64,000 nt of DNA from Phoronis australis (Eukaryota > Phoronida > Phoronidae). The notes beneath the pieces are model-generated. The model was not told the DNA's origin. It did no database searches and was given only the letters and a program-made list of their open reading frames with translations. Of the stretch, positions 51,401 to 60,400 are shown one piece after another (the stretch's first letter is position 1; each line of letters starts with the position of its first letter). The translations under genes and the position numbers were made by a program. Where the stretch lies: the NCBI GenBank assembly GCA_002633005.1, contig NMRA01000237.1:310769-374768 (forward strand). The letters are read 5' to 3'.

Positions 51401-54400
51401 CGTATTAAAAATTATCTTTTGTTGTGTTTTGTTCCATTTTGCAGAGGATTGTTTCAACAAACCTAACTGTCACTCAGAAAGTAATGTAATACCATATGTT
51501 TTCTGTTGATTTGTTTTCAAAGTATCCCAAGATGTGTTTGATAAGCACTTATGGCTGCTACAAAGTTGATGCTCTTTTATTGACATTTTTGCTTCCTGTC
51601 TGTAGTTGAGCTGAATTGACTGACCTGTGTGTTTGCAAAGCCTAATTATGAATTAGTTGCAAATGTCTTTGCTAATAATAGCTGAGGGATATTGAATTAT
51701 ATGATACTCATTAGTACAGAAATTGCCCTGATTTTACAGCCATTGAGAAGCCAACAGTCCCAGTGGTGAGACCAGCAATCTTTTTGGAGGATAGTGAACA
51801 CCCATCAATGCCTAAGTACAAACTAGAACGTCCTCCAGAATTCACGGCCAAACTCCGGCCCAAGGTGGTCGAAGAAGGAATGAATTTCAAGTTTGCGTGT
51901 TCCGTTGGTGGAATACCAGCACCAGATGTCAAGTGGTTCAAAGATGGGCGCCTACTGACGAAAAGTGACCGCATGGTTATCAAGGTTTGTGCCTATATTA
52001 GTTCTGTCTAGGCCCAAGACCATCAGATTTTACTTGAGACTCTACTAAGAAACTGACCAATCACAATTTGAATGGTTACTCAAAGCATGGTTACACGATT
52101 GGTCAATTTCTGAGTTATGCCATGTGTAGTTGTATTCAGTAATGAGTGATATCTTAAAATAAAACATCAGAAGTTTGATGACTAGTTCTGCATTATCATC
52201 AGTATTATGTAATCATGGTTAATTGCTGTTGTTGTCATTTTTAATGTTGTTTTTGTTGTTGTTTTTTATGCTACTAATATTCAACTATTAGTATTGTGAA
52301 ATCATATCAACTTCTTTTTGCCTATCAACAAGGATTCATTGTGAATTCTGGCATGTAAAATACACCTGATCCCATTCTTCAATTTTCTTTTTTCTCTGCT
52401 TTGTTTCTCTTATTTTTTAACTAGGGTGTCGTTACCAGCTCAGCAGTGCTTTTCAGTAGTGCCTGTAATACAGGGTAACCCAAAGCATACCCTCAAATTT
52501 TTGTATAAATTCTGAATTCTCATTTTTTTGTAAATAATGATTTGAAGGTAAGATGACAAGTGTTGGAAAGATCAACTAAATAAAATTTTGTTTTTTCGAA
52601 TTTCGAAATAAACGTTTTTATGTAGGGTTTGTTAAATTTTTCTTGGTTTTCTTTGGGGGCATATCCTCTTTGTTTAGACCACATTTCCTTCTTTTCAGCT
52701 TCAACACATTACAGCAAGAGACAGAACGTACATATTTGTATTTTTAATTAAACATTCCAACTAGCTACAGTCCATGAATAAGGAAATTGCCATAGCGTGG
52801 TCAATTTGTAAGAATTCTTCCTCTATTTATAATTACCATTCTTTAGTAAAGTTTTAAAATCTTGGTAAAGGAATGCCCCATGCAGTTTTACTCACAAATT
52901 AATGGACTCAAATTCCTCCAAGTTACAATGGACTGCAGGGCCAAGATGGTCCATTTGTGTTGGACAAAGTCCGGTGATGATTCACTTGGTATCCTGGTTA
53001 ATTCAATATCCAAGAGACCACCTTGTGGGTTATTACTATGGAGCTGTGTTCATTGACCTGAGTCTGCCAATACCTTTTATGACTTTTGGATTCATGCTGA
53101 ATACACACTTGAGTTTTATTACTTTTAAGCCTTTGAATGATTAAGGATCTCTGTGATTTAATTTAACTGTTGCCAAATGGCAAAATACCTGTGGTTTGCC
53201 AGCCAGGCTTTGTAAATTGAAAAATGTACAACTACATAGGCTTCATTTATATCCTACTATGAAGCAATTCCTCAATTTAATATGCTTATTTGGGAATTTC
53301 GTCATGTAGTGTCAAGAAAAAACAGGTCTTCGTGTTAAGCTTTCTAATGTAGAAAGGTACTTAGCGATTTAGACAATCGACTCAAAAATGGGAGACCCAT
53401 TTGTAGGGAGCTTCCAGGAAAACAAAAGTTCACCTTTTGTAGAGTTTTGTTAAAGAAACGGCATGCTTTTAAAGTGTTAATTCTTTTAACTTAAACTGTA
53501 AGGTTTCTTGGACAGCTGATTTTTAAAGCAGTATAAGAAAAGATGCTACGTCGTCAAAAATGAATACATCAAAAATGTGTGAAATATAGATAACCCAGTC
53601 CTTAGATTTGCGTATATGGAAAAGGGAATCTTTTAGAGTTTTAAATTCTAAGGTGAACATTTTGAAAGGAATTTTGTCTAAAGAGTAATTCTTTCATCGT
53701 AAATTTTATCTGAAACGGTCCCATGGTCATTAAGCAGATAAATCTTCTGAGCCTCATGTCCCATATACCTCTTCTATGGGAGTACCTGGGGTCATGTCTC
53801 TTCCCTCTATCACTTTTATGAATCCGTCAGCTGTAATGACTGGTTGTTACCAGTCAAAATCTAGGCAATAACTCATGGCCAACAATTTCTTAATTAGAAG
53901 TTATTCGACTCTGCAACAAATTTCCTGCTTTCAGACACTGTTATCAGTTTGTCCATAAATCATTCATTAAATCATCGCCTATCTTCTTGTAGCTATCATG
54001 TTCTCAAATATTTGGCAGTCTTTTTATAGATTAACCTTTGAAGATTTATTCTAACTGAAATTCTAGTTTGTTTAGTGTTTTATAGTATGCTGTGTAAACA
54101 TAATTAAATCTATATCACCTGAATTATTACTAGCATCAATGATGTGTAGGGATATCACTGTAGCCAATTGATTTTGAATTACCTCAGAAGAATGAAATGT
54201 GGATGGGTCTAGTTGAGACCACTGAAGTGATAACATCTCCCCCTCAGGCTAAATGGACATTACCCTCTCTGTGTCATCTTCTACGTTATTGACTTTGCCT
54301 GGTGGGCCTCATTACTTCATCAATTGATCCATAAAACTTACCCAGACTTAGGAACTGATAACATTCTTCTCTTGGCCACCATGAGCACAACATTTAAACA

Positions 54401-57400
54401 GCGCCGTTACTCCTCTGTGGTTCCTGGGACTTGGAGTGACACTGTTTATACCAATGATCCTAACTGCGTCCCAAATTATAAATGGACCAATGGCGGACAG
54501 AGTCACGGTTCTCTGCGGAAAGCATCCATGCCGGCGATTACTACTCCAAGTTTAAGTCCGGATTCTAAATGGATACCTTTTTCCAAGTGTTCCACTAGCA
54601 AGAATGCCAATGATAATGCCATCAGCCCAAGGAACACTGGACGAAGGCTTTCTCTCCCAGCCACATCGCCATCCGACTCCACGTTGAATCCGTTCTCAAG
54701 TAGAAGAGCATCTTTTTTTAATTCAAACCTAAGTATCACAGAGGAATTCAAAGTTCAATATTTCCCCCCACCCGACACACTGTACGTGAGTTATTATTAT
54801 CACGTCTTTCAGAACAACTACGGTCTCTTGTCGTTGGAAGTGGACAAGAGCCGCAAGGAAGATGCTGGAACATACTCCGTGGTCGCTACCAACTCTGAAG
54901 GCGAGGCAACCTGCAGCGCCTCTCTTGAAGTGGACGGTGAGTTGAGTTTTGATTTAAATTCTTAAATGAAATAAAAATCTGACATCAAGATATGGTCTTC
55001 CGGCTCTTCCGCGTGTGTTTGTCCTTCCATGGACTTGTAGTTCTCCTGTGTTGCTCTTCTGTGATGGAAAAATACACCCAAAAGTTATAGGATTTTTCAC
55101 GATTAAAAATATGTTTCTCATTTTATATTTGCTGCGCTATAGGCTTATTGAGTTCATCGTTTCCCCACAATGCTTGTTGGTGTAGTTTTGGACTATATCT
55201 GATATGGTCTTGGTGTTAATCTGCACTTGTATTCAGAACAATAATATTAGAAGTGTCTAAAAAAGAAAAATAAATGTCATTTCTGTTCACAATTGATGAA
55301 GTTTTATCCAATTTGCCTCGTGTTAAAGTGGCAATAAACAAACTTTTGATTTCGAGCACTTACCACTACAAACTTGGTCTCTACTTGTTCCTTTCTCAGA
55401 TGAGAAGGGATTTCTGGGTTTTCAGCAAACTTACATTTTGTGAGATCCTGCTCTATGTAGAAATTGACAGGCCATGGCTAGCCACTAGGACTTGATCTCA
55501 AGCAATAATGAACTGCCAATTCTTTTAAGGCCCTGAACTCACCTCGATTTTGTTACTAAATGCCATCCACGCTATAACAAGTTGTCGCTAGCTTTAGTAG
55601 TAGTTTGGATGCTACCTACGCTGGAGCAACTTGACAAGCGGGTGACAACTCACCCCACCTTGTCAAAGTAGGGTAATTTATTCAAGGGTAACTTGTCGTA
55701 GCACAAGTTGTAATGTGGATACAAACCTGCAGCCAATGTGAAAGTAATTACCAGCTATGCACTTGCTCAGTTACACACAATGACACAGAGGTGTCTAATA
55801 ATCATTTTTGCTCCATATTTGTCCCGTGGTGTAGGTTGTGTAGTGTGTACGTCTGGCTGAATAGGGCAAGTTGCACAGAGGTAATTTGCTGTGTGGACGC
55901 TTAAGTAGCAATATGAAACCAATTTCATAACTTTTTTGTGATGAAAAGTGGGTTTATGGCCACTTTGATAACTTGTTTCGTATTGTGAGATTACACATAG
56001 ATCATGAATGAGACCAGTCTCAAACCCAGACTGTCTGCGAGATTCTAAGGCTGAGATAGTCTGGGTTCAAGACTATCATGAGACCAGTTGCTAGGGCTGC
56101 CACCTAGTTTCAAGGTACTTTTACTACTTTAGTGCACCATTTGTTGTGATACTCGTGTGTTCCGCTCCACTGTAGAGCCTGAGATACTGATGGGTCCTGA
56201 GTACTCTAAACCCAACTTTGACCAACCACTACCCACCAACATGACAGTGGACCAGGGGAGTAGAGTTGTGCTGGAGGCTGTTGCTACGGGCAAACCTATG
56301 CCAGGCTTCAAATGGTAGGTGTCCATAGAATTGTGGTATCTCAAAGATATTCTGTTCCTTGGAATGTTTGGAAATAGGTTGCTTTTTATGCAAAAAATAT
56401 ATACTGGGATAACTTTTTGTCAAATAATCCTTTGTTATGCTATGTAAAATAGAAAACAATAACGAGATCATTGAAACCAGAGAGAGCATGTAATAGCACA
56501 AAACCAGACAAATTTGTTTTAAAATTTGTTTTGAACTTTGACGGGTGTTTAATATGCGATCTAAAGATCGGGAATAATATTTTTATGATTGGTCGAGCAG
56601 TTTTGTGTGGCTTATTACTATGATAATGAAAAGACTTCAAAATATTTAGTTTCAGTGTTGTCTTGTAATGTTTAGTAGGTCGTCTTTTGTCTGTGCAAAA
56701 TAATACGATGCTCGACATTTTCAGTTCTTGCCATTACCAATATGTTGCGAACAATATTCCGAGTATTTTTGTGTTTATGGCACTTGGGTACAGCAATTCT
56801 TCACTTTAGCACACAATATGGCCGACAGTTGAAACTCAAATTTCTTCTCAAATCTTTTCAAAAATAAAGAGTAAGAAAATTTTATTCTATTGCTAGTGTA
56901 TTAGATGTCATAGGGCAACATTTCGTAAGATTTTTACTCTCTGTAGCAAAATTATCAGAATTGGAAAAGTGAAAAATTACAATTTTGGGAATTAGTTTTG
57001 TGCGAAATAAGTGAAGAATTAACGCATTCATACGAAAGTTGATCTCCCAAATGTTTTCCTCACAGGCAAAGAGACACGATTGAACTGGGTGAAACTGATA
57101 ATGTGAAATTCACCAGCGACAACAAAGGAACAGCACGTATGATCATTAAGGAAGTAAGGCTGAGAGACTCTGGCTTGTACTTCTGTATGGCTCACAGTAA
57201 GGCAGGAAGAACCAAGTGTTCTGTCAATCTACATGTCATTGGTAAGTTTAGGTGTTCCAAGTGTAGTGTACATTTTTGGCAATAGATGTCGCTGTGTGTT
57301 ATACTAAGGACTGAGTGCTCCCATATGAGTGTTTAGAGACTCGGGAAAAAAATGAGTTGTCAGATAGAAAATTTACTAATCACTTATTTTTTAATTTAAC

Positions 57401-60400
57401 ATGATTATTTTTACTTTGCAAATATATTAACACATTGAGCATATTTGTTTTGTTTTGTTTGGTTTTGTTCTGTTACGTATTTTTGTGTGTTTCCGTTTTT
57501 GTTTCCTTTCCTTAACATTACATTTATTGAGTTTATTCATCTTGCACTTTTTATTTGAGCTTATTTTTCTTTGTGTGTTTGGTAAAATCTCACCACTGAA
57601 TTTAGGACATAATATGAGGGATAACTGAATTTATTTTTTTCGTTCGTAGCATAAAATAAAGGTCGTATTAGTCCCAACTTGTACACCAAAGCTGACATTG
57701 AACAATGATAGGAGGCTTTGAAAAATGGGAAAAGGGCAATTTTTGGAATTATCTTTGTTCAAAATTGGTGAGATTTTGCCAGTTAACATTTCATATGTCA
57801 ACATGGTGTTCCGTGAGCACTTTTCTGTTTATCTCAACGCATTTCTGTACTGGCAGGCCCTTACACCAGTGCCAGACGACGATCGTCGTTATCGCTGGAG
57901 ACATTGTCTTCAGACGGACGAATAAGTAGGTCACGTAACATCACACCACGCCTATAGCATGTTGAGTGTTTCTTAGAAACTCTTTGACGTAGCTCTCTAA
58001 TGATTGTCCAACGTTGAAGACATTCCTCAGCTCTGTTTATTTGTACAGGGGTTTAAGGTGCATGGGGTCTCTGGTGCTTCTTCCTTGGTTGTCAACAAAA
58101 AGTACTGAAATTACAAAAGTGTCCATTATCATTCATTAGTTCTGTATACAATCTTGAACATGATTTATTTATTGTTTAAGACACTCTTCCTGTTATTTTC
58201 ATTACCTAAGATCACATAAAATGTTTGTTGAATAGACACTTAAAAAGGAGCATTTGACAAACTACAGCCCTTCGTATACTGGCATTTTTTCTGGCAATTC
58301 TTTAAAAGGTGAAGTTCAATGCTGTTCAACTGTGGCGGCCATTTTGTTGGTGCACCATCTGAAATTAAAAATGTTTTTAAAATTACACTTTTAATTCTAG
58401 TTACTTTGAAAGCATGTGATTATATTTTGAAAGACCATCATTTGGTAATAAGTTTATACTAGGTCGGTGTGTGGTCGAAATTCCTTTCATAGAGGTTTTT
58501 ACCTGAAAAGAAGCGAAAACGGTATCTATGACGTGGAAAACAGAAATATATTTCAGGCATTTGTCACTTCCGGAAGTTAACTAATGCCCCATGATAACAT
58601 GCTTCATTACTTTACACACGTTGCCTCTTCAATGATGAAGTTTTTAAATGAAAAATATGTAACATATAAATTTTTAATATTACCCTGTAGGGATGTCTTC
58701 ACACATGTAATGCACATGACTGTGTAGTTGTTGTTCTCTTTGGAACATAACCACTATCCCCTTCTGTGACTGGAATGCTTTCAGTCTCTGAACCTCTGTG
58801 TCCTTCTGTAGCTTTTTTAGAGGTTAATGGCTGTAAGTTTCACAGCGCGTCTGTTTAAGTTTTGTAAAAACTTGGGTGACTGCTGGACATAGCTGACTTT
58901 TGTGACTCTTTTCTTTGCTCTGACCTTATTTTGTATCCTGCATGACTATTCCTTAATGTAATGTGTTGCAGCTGAGTGGCAGGAGATTTTTTGTGATATT
59001 CAAATACTAGATGAAAAACTGATTTTTTGATTTTATGATAATTCTTTGGCTATTTAGTACAGGTAAGAGGGATAAGCCTTCCTGTTGGTCAAGTGACCCC
59101 TCAGGGACTTAAATCTCTGGGTTAATTTAAAAAATGTCAACTGATCTGCATTTGGGTTGTGCTAGAAAATGAATGCAATGCGTTTTATTTCTTTTGCAAG
59201 GCAAAGCAAGTTGCAGTTGCCGACACAATTTTAACGTTCCAATTGGCCTTGATGGACTTTTACTTCGTTTAATTTCTCAACAACTGTCAATAGTAAAAAG
59301 TGATACAATAGCTCTCTACTCGTTTTGCACAAGAATAATTGCCAAAATTGTCATTTTTCTATTTTGCAAAAGACATGTTAAACGTTGTTTTATGGTGTCT
59401 GCACTGTAGGAACCAAGCTTAAAGAATTCTAAATCTTTATTTTTGAGAAAATAATTCTTTCATTTGCCATTTTGGTTAAAAATTTCCACAGTTTATTATC
59501 CATGCGGTATGTAGTGAGCCATTGTTGCCATGTGCTATATCCTAAATGTCTGTGAACATGGCAGTTTTTGTTATTTTTAATCTTCGTAACTCTGGTAGGC
59601 ATTCAAACTGCTCACAGAGCGTGTGTTATGTGTTGAGTTATTTTGTGTGTATGCACTCATTTTGGATAGTGCGGACTTTAAGCACAGCTGCACTCAAGTT
59701 AGTTTGCACATTTAAAAATTAGGGTGAAAATGAAGTGCATTTGGAATTGTCACATGGCATTTTTGTGTACTCTGGAATAGAAAATTTTGATGGGGTTTCT
59801 GAAATTACTCCCATGTGTCTCAACTTTGCTTCCCGGGAGTCATGTCTTGCCAGATTTTGCGCTGGAACACATTTCTGCCGTTTCATTTAGTATTGAGCAC
59901 CGTGTGTAACCGAGAGAATCATTGTATGAACATACCTTTTGTTTGTTCCTTCAAAATGCGTGACTGAAAATTTCTCAAGACTGATTAAAAGTGCTGAAGA
60001 GCTAGCTTAATATTTTTATTACATCATCATTCCATTCCTATTACAGAAAGATTAGAAGACAGACGTCGCTCATCTCTCCGACCTTCGCCTAGACCCTCTC
60101 CTTCGAGGGCGGAGTCTGCCACCTCTAGTCGAGAGTCGTCTGTCGCTCTCTCAGAGAGCCCCATGGAGGGTGCACCTGCTTTCATACAGCCTTTACCAGA
60201 AGAGGTCACTGTTCACGAAGGTGAACCTTTGACCCTCGAGTGCGCCGTGTCGGGATCACCACTGCCTATTGGTGAGTAAACATGCAGATATTAAGAATAT
60301 CTTGAGACGTTAACCAAGGTTGCGTTCTACACTCAAGACACGAGAAAAGCTTGTATCATCATGTGCTTTGTTTGTAAGGCTTGATGGTATTATGTGAAGA

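Noticed and set aside
51445-51480. 36-bp mini-exon with plausible splice borders
   Set aside because: Joining it to the preceding exon gives TAG at once. At best it could be a poison exon, and I have no other support.
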